A stretch of 56,553 nt of DNA, from the NCBI RefSeq assembly GCF_005503625.1, contig NZ_SCMX01000045.1:1-56553 (forward strand), read 5' to 3'. Both the position numbers and the translations under genes were made by a program. The first letter of the stretch is position 1. The number at the start of each line of letters is the position of its first letter. The notes beneath the pieces were generated by a model that saw nothing but the letters and a program-made list of their open reading frames with translations, had not been told where the DNA came from and searched no databases. This DNA is from Cupriavidus sp. 2SB (lineage in GTDB: Bacteria > Pseudomonadota > Gammaproteobacteria > Burkholderiales > Burkholderiaceae). Below, one piece after another: positions 1 through 7,824 of the stretch.

Positions 1-60
1 AATCAATTCCTTCGGGATGGCGGGCAATTCCCGCAATGGGGCTTTCGGTTTGCGTGGCAT
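1..60 (-). CDS. N-terminal fragment of an IS256-family-like transposase (partial at window edge)
   Basis: Twenty codons run off the window edge from an ATG at 58-60, preceded by a good ribosome-binding site (AAGGAG, 68-73 on the plus strand as CTCCTT). The peptide begins MPRKPKAPL and contains the segment PAIPKELI, which resembles the start of IS256-type transposases of Burkholderiaceae as I remember them. The DDE catalytic domain is outside the window. With only 20 residues, the family call rests on this N-terminus plus the adjacent terminal repeat. A small host gene is possible but less likely. Confidence 0.5.
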   Translation of the reverse strand, partial: MPRKPKAPLRELPAIPKELI

Positions 61-113
61 ACATGCTCCTTAACGACATGTTATGCCCTACACACAAAAT
101 TCCTGACAGGCCC
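1..113 (-). mobile_element. Edge of an insertion sequence (IS256-like), cut by the window start
   Basis: The minus strand carries the start of a transposase-like gene preceded by about 50 bases ending in what looks like a terminal inverted repeat. Read from outside inward it begins GGGCCTGTCAGGAATTTTG at position 113. That layout (short leader, then the transposase start) is usual for IS256-family elements. The far end, the opposite inverted repeat and the target duplication lie outside the window, so family and boundary are inferred. Confidence 0.5.
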
Positions 114-145
114 AATTGCGACAACATCGGCAAGCAGAACCTCCA

Positions 146-210
146 GCCCTCTCCCCCAACCCCTCTCCCGCAAGCGGGAGAGGGGAGCGCATATCTGCGG
201 GAGAGGGGAG
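146..210. repeat. REP-like palindromic repeat, copy 1
   Basis: A perfect 11-bp inverted repeat CCCTCTCCCGC/GCGGGAGAGGG (161-171 and 174-184) is flanked by further CTCTCCCCC and GGGAGAGGGGAG half-copies. The same core recurs at 8418-8538, 24579-24624 and 32174-32219. The text GCGCATAGCG just to the right (219-228) matches, in reverse orientation, the CGCTATGCGC flank of the copy near 32180. This is a dispersed palindromic family of the REP type. It lies between the IS edge and the mgtC-like gene, downstream of the latter's stop, where it may act as a transcript end or RNA stabiliser. Confidence 0.75.
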
Positions 211-241
211 ACAACAAGCGCATAGCGAACGCCTTCGGCGT

Positions 242-964
242 TCAATCCGACGTACTAGCACTCCAGAACGCCTGACTCACCACACTCGTTCCACCTAACC
301 GGGCCACGATCTTGTCGAGCACGTCCCCGTCCACCGACGTCGCAGCCAGCACCGCTTCGATCTCCACGTCCTGTTCCCCGAACGCGCGCACTTCCAGATC
401 TCCCGTGGGATATTGCGCGGCCTCCAGCGCTTCTTCGAGCAAACGCATCGCAGTCTTCTGATACGACCGCGCCGTGATCACATGCACGGTGTGCGTAACT
501 TCCACGGCGGGTGTATCGAGTGGCTGACGGTTGATGCGGTCCACCACGGGGCGCAGCAGTGTATTGGCAGCCAGCACGAACAGCGCGCCAATGCCGGCCT
601 CGACGATCAGATCGGCGCCAGCGCAGGCGCCCACCGCTGCAGAGCCCCACAAAGTGGCCGCCGTATTCAGCCCGCGCACATTCCCTTCCTCGCGCATGAT
701 CACGCCAGCGCCGAGAAAGCCGATGCCCGATACCACATACGCCACCACACGCACCGCACCTTCGGGTCCGGTCAAATGATTGGCCATATCGACGAAGATC
801 GCCGCGCCCACGGCCACCAGCACGTTGGTGCGCAGGCCGGCCGTGCGCTGGCGATACTGGCGTTCGAAACCGATGATGCCGCCGAGGATGAACGCGGCGG
901 CCAGGCTGATCGCGGTGTCGAGCAGCGATTGCGGATTGATGTGCTGCAGGGCTTGGAGGGACAT
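242..964 (-). CDS. MgtC/SapB family inner-membrane protein
   Basis: 240 residues. The N-terminal half is hydrophobic with several membrane spans and the family pattern GGxIGxERQ...RTAGLRTNxLVxxGAA, then GIGFLGAGVIMR and a GLNTAATLW segment, all typical of MgtC/SapB/YhiD. The C-terminal 80 or so residues form the soluble, ACT-like regulatory tail. MgtC proteins are linked to survival at low magnesium and to control of the F-type ATP synthase; a role here is inferred from family only. The ATG at 962-964 was chosen because the conserved region begins directly after it. No strong ribosome-binding site is visible. The gene is co-directional with the next four upstream genes. Confidence 0.88.
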   Translation of the reverse strand: MSLQALQHINPQSLLDTAISLAAAFILGGIIGFERQYRQRTAGLRTNVLVAVGAAIFVDMANHLTGPEGAVRVVAYVVSGIGFLGAGVIMREEGNVRGLNTAATLWGSAAVGACAGADLIVEAGIGALFVLAANTLLRPVVDRINRQPLDTPAVEVTHTVHVITARSYQKTAMRLLEEALEAAQYPTGDLEVRAFGEQDVEIEAVLAATSVDGDVLDKIVARLGGTSVVSQAFWSASTSD

Positions 965-1038
965 GGGCGGTATCCGTTCGGGCCAGAAGTTGGCGCGATT
1001 GTGGCACAGCCGCATGTCCGTTCAAATACCCGCCGATT

Positions 1039-2031
1039 TCACGCCCAGCTTCCCGTCGCCAGCGCCTGCGGCGACTCGCCTCCCGGAATGAAATCCCAAC
1101 GCAGTGGCAGCGCTCGGGCGCGTCGCACGATGGTTTCGGGCAGAAAGCGCCAGAGCAACTGCGCGCGTTCGAACCGGGCGATGTCCGGGGAGTCGGTGAG
1201 CACTTCGGCGCGGCCCGTCATTTGCAGCAGTTCGCCCGTCGCGTAGTTCACAAACACGAGCCCCGCCACGGGATTCACCATCAGGTTGCCGAGCGTGTTG
1301 AAGAACGTATTGCCCGGGAAGTCGGGAATCGTCAGCCCGCCATCGTCATCCACGCGCACAAAGCCCGGCTTGCCGCCGCGATGCGAGACGTCGACCTGCC
1401 GCTCGCCATCCGCGAGATCCACATACGACGCTACGAAAAACGAATCCGAAGCACGAATCAGCTTGCGCGCATGGTCGTCGAGCGCGGTCATCGCTTGCGA
1501 CGGCGTATCGGCCGGTTCCGCCGGATCGCGCGTGAACGTGAAGTCGCGCTTCTGGATGTACTGCGGGCAATTGCCGAAGCTCTGTCCCACCTCCACGCTG
1601 AAATGCTGCGCATCGTCGCGCCGCACTGTGCCATTCATCCGGTTGCGCCGACGCGTGGCCGGTTCGATGCCGAGCATTCCGATGGGGTCGCCATCCTCCA
1701 TGCCCGCATCGGCGGGATCGGCGGCATCGCGCACCAGCGACATGTCGAGCACGCGCGGATCGGGCGAGTGCATGAAGCCCGGATGCGCGGCCCGCACGGT
1801 GGCCCAGGGGCGGCCATCGGGTGCCACGGTGCCGATCACGATCGATGGCAACTGATGGAAAAAATCGCGATGCTGGTCGGGCATGAAGGGGCGCACCACG
1901 CGCGACCCCACTTCCGCGAGCCGTTCTTCCATGCCTGCGTGGGCTTGCAACACGCGCTCACCGGCATGCCACGGCGTGCCCGGTTGGCGTTCCACTTGCG
2001 ATGGCGAGTGCGAATTCGAATGCGAGGTCAT
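1039..2031 (-). CDS. Pyridoxamine 5'-phosphate oxidase-fold (FMN-binding split barrel) protein
   Basis: 330 residues. The first half has the split-barrel pattern (PSIVIGTVAPDGRPWATV, then FVASY around residue 200), and the second half repeats a related segment (VDVSHRGGKPGFVRV, followed by GNTFFNTLGNLMVNPVAGLVF). This double arrangement is seen in larger flavin-reductase-like members often annotated as pyridoxamine 5'-phosphate oxidase family proteins. They are probably FMN- or haem-binding oxidoreductases, not true PdxH. The substrate is unknown. It sits 51 bp downstream of the glutathione S-transferase gene on the same strand, so a joint detoxification role is plausible but unproven. Confidence 0.85.
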   Translation of the reverse strand: MTSHSNSHSPSQVERQPGTPWHAGERVLQAHAGMEERLAEVGSRVVRPFMPDQHRDFFHQLPSIVIGTVAPDGRPWATVRAAHPGFMHSPDPRVLDMSLVRDAADPADAGMEDGDPIGMLGIEPATRRRNRMNGTVRRDDAQHFSVEVGQSFGNCPQYIQKRDFTFTRDPAEPADTPSQAMTALDDHARKLIRASDSFFVASYVDLADGERQVDVSHRGGKPGFVRVDDDGGLTIPDFPGNTFFNTLGNLMVNPVAGLVFVNYATGELLQMTGRAEVLTDSPDIARFERAQLLWRFLPETIVRRARALPLRWDFIPGGESPQALATGSWA

Positions 2032-2082
2032 GTCAGGCTCCAGTCGAGGAACGTGCGGCGTGTCTATGCGATGCAGTGCAAT

Positions 2083-2694
2083 TCAGGCGGCCAGGCCGAC
2101 CGGGGTTTGCTGGAACGGCACGAAGCCGGGCAGCGCTTCCACGCGTGCCAGCCACTGACGCACGTTGGCGTAGCTCGCGAGATCGACGAACCCTTCGGGC
2201 GCACGCGCCGTGTAGCTGTACAGCGCCACATCGGCGATGGTCGGATGATCGGCGGCGATCCACTGATTGGCGGCCAGGGCATCGTTCATACGGCCCAGCA
2301 CCAGATGGGCGCGGGCGATGGCCGCGTCGGCGTCGACGGGGGCGTTGAAAACCGTCTTGAGCCGCGCGGTGGCCGGTCCGAAGGCGATATCGCCAGCGGC
2401 CACCGACAGCCAGCGCTGCACGGCTGCCGCCGCAGCGGGCGATTCTGGCAGCCAGTCGGTGCGGCCCAGCTTCTTGCTCAGGTAGACCAGGATCGCGTTG
2501 GAATCGCAAACCACGGTCTCGCCATCGACCAGCACCGGCAACTGGCCAAACGGGTTGAGCGCGAGGAATTCGGGGGCCTTGTGCGCGCGGGCTGCCAGAT
2601 CGAGGTCGATCAGTTCGACGGGCTGGCCAAGCAGCGCCAGGAACAGGCGGGCGCGGTGCGAGTGTCCGGAGAGGGGGTGGCCGTAGAGTTGCAT
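2083..2694 (-). CDS. Glutathione S-transferase family protein
   Basis: 203 residues, the usual GST length. The N-terminal thioredoxin-like domain (about 1-78) begins [16 protein letters not shown] and has the cis-proline segment [13 protein letters not shown] and the glutathione gamma-glutamyl contact DSNAILVYL. The all-helical C-terminal domain follows. The Ser in SGHSHRAR is the likely glutathione-activating residue. It would conjugate glutathione to, or reduce, an unknown electrophile in the cytoplasm. The upstream region (2695-2831) contains a TATAGT -10-like hexamer and an 8-bp dyad (annotated separately), suggesting its own regulated promoter. Confidence 0.92.
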   Translation of the reverse strand: MQLYGHPLSGHSHRARLFLALLGQPVELIDLDLAARAHKAPEFLALNPFGQLPVLVDGETVVCDSNAILVYLSKKLGRTDWLPESPAAAAAVQRWLSVAAGDIAFGPATARLKTVFNAPVDADAAIARAHLVLGRMNDALAANQWIAADHPTIADVALYSYTARAPEGFVDLASYANVRQWLARVEALPGFVPFQQTPVGLAA

Positions 2695-2709
2695 GGCGAG
2701 GCGTCCTGG

Positions 2710-2755
2710 AGTCGATTGTTGCGGCGTCCGGTATGGATCCGCGTTGGAATCGACT
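2710..2755 (-). promoter_or_regulatory. Possible operator/promoter of the GST gene (8-bp inverted repeat)
   Basis: AGTCGATT (2710-2717) and AATCGACT (2748-2755) form a perfect inverted repeat with a 30-bp spacer between the GST start and the neighbouring LysR gene. On the minus strand a TATAGT hexamer (2753-2758) overlaps the outer arm. No good -35 is visible, so a regulator-dependent promoter is possible. Which regulator would bind is unknown. Confidence 0.35.
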
Positions 2756-2831
2756 ATAGATGCGCCTCAGCCGTGGAAAAACGGTCGGCGCGAGAAGGCA
2801 CTCTTCTGGATTCAGGAAGAATCAAGAAAAA

Positions 2832-3740
2832 TCAGCGCACAGGATTCAGGGCAGGGGAACTGCGCAGGGTATCCACGGCCAGGTCGATAAAGGCGCGCAC
2901 CTTGTGCATGGCATGGCGGCCTTCGCGGTGGATGATGTTGATGGGCAGCGGCACCGGCTCCACATCCTCCAGCACCAACTGCAGCCGGCCGTCGCGCACT
3001 TCATCGGCCACCTGGTAGGACAGCACGCGCACCACGCCGAAACCGGCAACCGCCGCGGCGATGGCCGAGTCATTGGTGGTCGTGGACATGCGCGGCGCCA
3101 CGCGTATCGGCAACGGTTCGCCGTGGCGCTGGAACCGCCACTCGGGCAGTGTGGAAATACCGGTGGTCTGGATGATGGTGTGTTGCGCGAGGTCCTCGGG
3201 CGTAGCCGGGACACCATGCCGTGCGAGGTAGGCCGGCGAGGCGCAGGTCACGCGCCGCACGTACCCCACCGGAATGGCCTGCAGCGATGAGTTCGGCAGC
3301 GGGCCGATGCGCACGCCCACGTCGATACCCTCGTCGATGAAGTTCACAACCCGGTCGATGAACAGGCAATCGACATCCACCTCGGGATAGCGATTCAGGT
3401 ACTCCACCACCACCGGCGTGACATAGTGCCGGCCGAACAATACCGGGGCCGTGATCGACAGTTGCCCGCGCGGCGCCGTGTGTGCGCCGGCAGCGGACAA
3501 TTCCGCATCGTCGATCTCGCCGAGGATGCGCCGACAGTTCTCGAAATAGGCCACCCCGGTAGCGGTGGGCCGCACCACGCGCGTGGTGCGCGTCAGCAGC
3601 CGCACGCCGAGGTGGGTTTCCAGCTCCGTGATCACGCGGCTGACCACGCTCAACGACATATCCAGCCGGCGCGCGGCAGCCGTGAAACCGCCGCTTTCCA
3701 CGACGGCCACATAGGTCTTCATTGCCTGAAGCCGGTCCAT
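2832..3740 (-). CDS. LysR-family transcriptional regulator
   Basis: 302 residues from the ATG at 3738-3740 (MDRLQAMKTYV), which places the winged helix-turn-helix at residues 1-60 as usual. Pattern: FTAAARRLDMSLSVVSRVITELETHLGVRLLTRTTR. The remaining part is the periplasmic-binding-protein-like effector domain. The start with D-R-L-Q-A-M and the LLxRTTR segment resemble the CrgA/DsdC-like LysR subgroup. It lies 10 bp downstream of the AI-2E-family permease gene on the same strand and is probably co-transcribed with it; its targets are unknown. Confidence 0.9.
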   Translation of the reverse strand: MDRLQAMKTYVAVVESGGFTAAARRLDMSLSVVSRVITELETHLGVRLLTRTTRVVRPTATGVAYFENCRRILGEIDDAELSAAGAHTAPRGQLSITAPVLFGRHYVTPVVVEYLNRYPEVDVDCLFIDRVVNFIDEGIDVGVRIGPLPNSSLQAIPVGYVRRVTCASPAYLARHGVPATPEDLAQHTIIQTTGISTLPEWRFQRHGEPLPIRVAPRMSTTTNDSAIAAAVAGFGVVRVLSYQVADEVRDGRLQLVLEDVEPVPLPINIIHREGRHAMHKVRAFIDLAVDTLRSSPALNPVR

Positions 3741-3750
3741 GCCGCGTGCC

Positions 3751-4830
3751 TCAGTGCGGGGGGTCTTCGAACGTGGGACGGGTGGGATCGTCCGCACCGT
3801 TCAGGTCCCAGCAGGCGATGAACAGCGCCGCCACCAGCGGACCGATCACGAAGCCGTTGAGTCCGAACAGCGCCATGCCGCCCAGCGTGGAAATCAGCAC
3901 CACGTAGTCCGGCATCTGCGTGTCCTTGCCGACCAGGATGGGGCGCAACACGTTGTCCACCATGCCGATCACCAGCACGCCAAAGCCAATCAGCACGCAG
4001 CCTTTCCAGATTGCGCCGGTGAGCAGGAAGTAGACGGCCACGGGTGCCCAGATGAGGCCCGCGCCCACGGCCGGCAGCAACGACAGGAACGCCATCACCA
4101 CGGCCCATAGCAGCGCGCCCTGGATGCCGAGGATCGCAAAGATGCCGCCGCCGAGCATGCCCTGCACCAGCGCCACGACGATATTGCCCTTGACCGTGGC
4201 ACGCACCACCGTCGTGAACTTCTGCATCAGGTGGGTCTTGTGCCCGGCGCTGAGCGGTACGGCCTGCCGGATCCGGCGCGCCAGCGTGGGGCCGTCGCGC
4301 AGCAGGAAGAACAGCAGGTACAGCATGATGCCGAAGCTGATCATGAACTGCGCCGTGTTCTGGCCGATGCTCAGTGCCCGCGTGGCCAGCGTCTGGCTGG
4401 CCTGCAGCGCGCTGGCACTGAGCTTGTCCTTGACGTCGGAGATGCTGGCGAGATCGGCTCGCGCGAGGATGTCGCGCACAAAGGGTGGCAGGGCGTCGGC
4501 GGCAGACTGGAAGTAGTGGCCGAAGTTGATCTGGCCCGAGCGGATGCTCTCGTAGAGGTTCACGCCTTCCCGGATCAGCGAGGCCGTGATGAGTGTCATC
4601 GGCAGGATCACCAATACCAGTACCAGCAGCAGGGTCAGCAGTGCCGCCACGTTGTTGCGGCCCCGCAGGGCTACCACCAGCCGCCGTTGCAGGGGCGCGA
4701 AGATGATGGCCAGCACCGCGCCCCAGAACACCGCACCGTAGAACGGCAGCAGGATCCACGCAAATGCGATGGATACCACCGCCAGGAGCAGCAGGAAGAC
4801 TTTGTGATGCAGACCGGAAGATTCGGTCAT
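3751..4830 (-). CDS. AI-2E family (UPF0118) membrane transporter
   Basis: 359 residues from the ATG at 4828-4830. Two or three N-terminal membrane spans are followed by a soluble segment (about residues 65-145) and then a run of five or more spans, the AI-2E/UPF0118 layout. The segments PFYGAVFWGAVLAIIF near the start and GLIWAPVAVYFLL, FGVLVIGMVDNVLRPILVG and LGGMALFGLNGFVIGPL near the end are diagnostic. Family members export small molecules or act as Na+/H+ antiporters; the substrate here cannot be told. It leads a two-gene unit with the downstream LysR gene. Confidence 0.9.
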   Translation of the reverse strand: MTESSGLHHKVFLLLLAVVSIAFAWILLPFYGAVFWGAVLAIIFAPLQRRLVVALRGRNNVAALLTLLLVLVLVILPMTLITASLIREGVNLYESIRSGQINFGHYFQSAADALPPFVRDILARADLASISDVKDKLSASALQASQTLATRALSIGQNTAQFMISFGIMLYLLFFLLRDGPTLARRIRQAVPLSAGHKTHLMQKFTTVVRATVKGNIVVALVQGMLGGGIFAILGIQGALLWAVVMAFLSLLPAVGAGLIWAPVAVYFLLTGAIWKGCVLIGFGVLVIGMVDNVLRPILVGKDTQMPDYVVLISTLGGMALFGLNGFVIGPLVAALFIACWDLNGADDPTRPTFEDPPH

Positions 4831-5137
4831 GGGCGATTCCCTATGTCGGACGAAGCCAGGCGCCATTCTACGATGCCGGCTGCGTCGCTTCTGTCTGGCG
4901 GCCGCCTACATGTCTGTGGCAGGTATGCGCACATGGAATGTCTGGACAACCGGCTGGCTTGCCGCGTCAACAACCCCATCGAGCAAGGGGTAAACAGCAT
5001 TTCGTCGTGTCCAGGCAACAGTTGGTTTTGGGACGCAAAGATTATCCCCGTCTTTTATTTCAAGACAGACTTCCGCGAACAATTATCATTTACATTCCTC
5101 CCTTTCGTATCGCTATCGTTACAAGGAAGGACCGATC
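4831..5137. other. Divergent intergenic region, 307 bp
   Basis: This region separates the minus-strand AI-2E gene from the plus-strand TonB receptor gene. I see no convincing gene. The right end is AT-rich and carries a Fur-box-like sequence (annotated separately) and the receptor's ribosome-binding site AAGGAAGG (5123-5130). Confidence 0.6.
5079..5097 (+). promoter_or_regulatory. Candidate Fur box upstream of the FecA-like receptor
   Basis: On the minus strand the sequence reads GAATGTAAATGATAATTGT, matching much of the classical ferric-uptake regulator site built on GATAAT/ATTATC repeats. It lies about 40 bp before the receptor start, where repressor binding would block transcription in iron-rich conditions. 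The match was made by eye and not scored. Confidence 0.5.
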
Positions 5138-7264
5138 ATGAATTCGAGCCGCCGCGGCCAGCAGCCCGCCGTTCCTCAATCCGCATTGTGCGCAACGGCG
5201 GTGGCCGTCGCGATGCTCTGCATGGCGCCGCTTGGGGCACTCGCCCAGCAGGCCGAGGGGGCAGGGGAATCTGCCGGCAACGAAAAAATGCTCGAAACGG
5301 TGTCGGTCAGCGGTAACTGGCTTGGTACGGGCCTGCAGAACAGCGTGAAGACGTTTGCCGGCGCGCGCACCATCGTCGACGAGAAGCAGATCGAGCAGAG
5401 CGGTGCCACCAACATCGGCGATGTGATGCGCCGCATCCCGGGCGTGCAGTCCACGGACAACTCCGGCACGGCGGGCAGCTCGATTTCGCTGAACATCGGC
5501 GTACGTGGCCTGACGGGCCGCTACACGCCGCGCTCGACAGTACTGCTGGATGGTATCCCGATGGCCGTGGCGCCTTACGGCCAGCCGCAACTGTCGTTCG
5601 CGCCGGTGAGCCTCGGCAATATCGAATCGATCGACGTGGTGCGCAGCGGCGGCGCCGTGCGCTACGGCCCGCAAAACGTGGGCGGCATCATCAACTTCAC
5701 CACCAAGCCGATTCCGGCCGGCCCGGGCATCACCGGCGACGCATCGGTGCGCGAGAACATCTACACCGAAGGCGGTGGCAAGAACACCCAGTACGACGCC
5801 TTCGTGGGCACCACGCTCGACAGCGGCCTCGGGATCGCGCTGCTCTACTCGGGCATGACCGGCCGCGACTGGCGCAAGGGCAGCGACGACGACGTGAACG
5901 ATCTGGCGGTGAAGTTCGCGTACGACATCACGCCGACGCAGCAGGTCTACGGCAAGCTCTCGTACTTCGACGTGAAATCGAAAACGCCGGGCGGCCTGAC
6001 CGTGGCCCAGTACAACGCCGATCCGTTCCAGAACACGCGTCCCAACGACTACTGGAGCGGCAACCGCTACGGTTTCGACCTGGGTTATCTGAACACGATC
6101 TCGGCGAACCAGGAGTTCGAGATCCGTACCTGGTACAACGACAGCTACCGCCAGAGCACCCTGCAGCAGACCGCCACGACCGCATCGTTCCAGCCGCGCA
6201 ACTACAACACCTTCGGTATCGAGCCGCGCTTCACGCAGCGTTTTGGCGTGGGCCCGACCACGCATGACGTGACGGTCGGCTATCGCTACATCCGCGAGCG
6301 CGGCGATGACAACGTCATCACCATCAACACCCGCACGGGCGTCCGGACCCCGAACTCGACGTTCGACAATGCCACCGATGCGCACGCCGTCTACATCGAC
6401 GACCGTATCGCCTATGGCCAGTGGCGCATCGTGCCGGGCGTCCGCTTCGAGCACATCAGCACCAACCGCCAGCAGGCCGGCACCACGACGCAGTACGACA
6501 GCGTGAACAACAAGGCGCTGCCGTCGGTCAACGTTTCGTACCTCGTGAACAATGCCTGGACCGTGTTCGCGGACTACAGCACGTCGTTCGGCCCGGTGCA
6601 GAACATCCAGTTGAACTCGCAGACGCCGAACAACCCGCTGCAGCCGGAAGTGGCCAAGACGTTTGAAGTGGGTACGCGCTGGACGGATAGCCGCATCAAG
6701 GGCGAGCTGACTGCGTTCAAGATCAAGTTCGACAACCAGATCCTGCAGGTGCCGGGCATCAATCCGGCCACGTTCCAGAACATCGGCGCGACCGACCACG
6801 ACGGTGTGGAATCGGCCATCGACTACACGTTCGACCGTGCGAGCATGCTGGGCGGCCTGAACGTGTACGCCAACTACACCTACACGCGTGCGATCCAGAA
6901 GTCGGGCACGACGGCGGGCCTGGACGTACCGTTCTACTCGCGTACCACCGATACGATCGGCGCGCGCTACGACTGGCGCAACTGGACGTTCAACGTGTCC
7001 ACCACGCACCAGAGTTCGCAGTATTCGGACACTGCAAACACGGTGGCGGAATCGCCAAGTGCCAATGTGGGCAAGATCCCGGGCTTCCGTACGTGGAATA
7101 TTCAGGCGATGTTCAAGGTGCCGCAGATGAAGCGGACCGACATCACCATCGGCCTGAACAACCTGTTCGACAAGCGCTACTACACGCGCAATGTCGACGG
7201 CAACGCTGGCCGCATGGTGGGTGCGCCGCGCATGGTCTACATCCAGGCCCGCGCAGGCTTCTAA
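5138..7264 (+). CDS. TonB-dependent receptor, FecA-like (ferric citrate/siderophore uptake)
   Basis: 708 residues. A signal peptide covers about 1-36 (cleavage near ALAQQA), then a TonB-box-like ETVSVSG, a plug domain (about 60-190) and a 22-strand barrel ending in the aromatic-terminated strand YIQARAGF. The plug segments RSTVLLDGIPMAVAPYGQP, then SLGNIESIDVVRSGGAVRYGP, closely resemble E. coli FecA. Unlike FecA there is no N-terminal signalling (STN) domain, so it should not drive a FecR/FecI-type cascade. It would bring an Fe(III)-carboxylate or siderophore complex across the outer membrane using TonB energy. A Fur-like site lies just upstream. Confidence 0.92.
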   Translation: MNSSRRGQQPAVPQSALCATAVAVAMLCMAPLGALAQQAEGAGESAGNEKMLETVSVSGNWLGTGLQNSVKTFAGARTIVDEKQIEQSGATNIGDVMRRIPGVQSTDNSGTAGSSISLNIGVRGLTGRYTPRSTVLLDGIPMAVAPYGQPQLSFAPVSLGNIESIDVVRSGGAVRYGPQNVGGIINFTTKPIPAGPGITGDASVRENIYTEGGGKNTQYDAFVGTTLDSGLGIALLYSGMTGRDWRKGSDDDVNDLAVKFAYDITPTQQVYGKLSYFDVKSKTPGGLTVAQYNADPFQNTRPNDYWSGNRYGFDLGYLNTISANQEFEIRTWYNDSYRQSTLQQTATTASFQPRNYNTFGIEPRFTQRFGVGPTTHDVTVGYRYIRERGDDNVITINTRTGVRTPNSTFDNATDAHAVYIDDRIAYGQWRIVPGVRFEHISTNRQQAGTTTQYDSVNNKALPSVNVSYLVNNAWTVFADYSTSFGPVQNIQLNSQTPNNPLQPEVAKTFEVGTRWTDSRIKGELTAFKIKFDNQILQVPGINPATFQNIGATDHDGVESAIDYTFDRASMLGGLNVYANYTYTRAIQKSGTTAGLDVPFYSRTTDTIGARYDWRNWTFNVSTTHQSSQYSDTANTVAESPSANVGKIPGFRTWNIQAMFKVPQMKRTDITIGLNNLFDKRYYTRNVDGNAGRMVGAPRMVYIQARAGF

Positions 7265-7280
7265 AGGCAGGCGGGCCGCT

Positions 7281-7700
7281 TCACGCGCTGGCCGGGGCTT
7301 CGTCCTGGCCGCGCGTGTCGGCCATCAGGGTGTCCCACATGCTCAGCAGGCGGATCGCGCACGGATAAAGGCGGACTGCAGCAGCCGTGGGATGCATCTG
7401 CGTGGATTCGCGCGTGAATAGCGCCACGCCAAGGCGCTCTTCGATGCGGCGCGTCGCGTAGAGAATGCATGCGGCGCGAATGCCGCTGTGCCGCTCCGCT
7501 GCAATGGCGGAGCGAAACTGCATCAGCAATACAAACCGGCGCAGGTGATCGGTATTGACGTGGCGGATTGGAGTATTGGGATGCTGGACATCTTCCGGCG
7601 GACGTACTGGCAACGCCATGCTAAGCCGCTCACGAGGAGCGGGAGCACCGTCCGGCTGGGACGATCCATCCGGCGTGTGAAACGAATCAGTCGACCACAT
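7281..7700 (-). CDS. Stand-alone LysR-type DNA-binding domain protein
   Basis: 139 residues (an internal ATG at 7617-7619 could give 112). Residues about 48-110 fit a LysR winged helix-turn-helix: HLRRFVLLMQFRSAIAAERH, then a turn, then RRIEERLGVALFTRES and HPTAAAVRLYPCAIRLL. No effector-binding domain follows; the reading frame simply ends. It converges on the FecA-like receptor gene with a 16-bp gap. It may be a short regulator of that receptor or the remnant of a longer LysR gene. The helix-turn-helix is divergent at positions normally Ala or Ser-Gln-Pro, which favours decay or specialisation. Confidence 0.6.
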   Translation of the reverse strand: MWSTDSFHTPDGSSQPDGAPAPRERLSMALPVRPPEDVQHPNTPIRHVNTDHLRRFVLLMQFRSAIAAERHSGIRAACILYATRRIEERLGVALFTRESTQMHPTAAAVRLYPCAIRLLSMWDTLMADTRGQDEAPASA

Positions 7701-7824
7701 AAGCCTCGAAGGTCAGATTGGATGCGAGGCATTGTCTGACTAATCCCGGGTATGGCGTTTGCGCTCGCGCAAGGTCGATACGCAGCATCCTGATACCGGT
7801 CTGTGCTGTAGCGCGGAGTTTTCG

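Noticed and set aside
5090..7009. A 639-codon open frame on the minus strand opposite the FecA-like receptor
   Set aside because: The plus strand encodes a clear TonB-dependent receptor; the opposite frame is Arg/Val/His-rich with no domain, a typical high-GC antisense frame.
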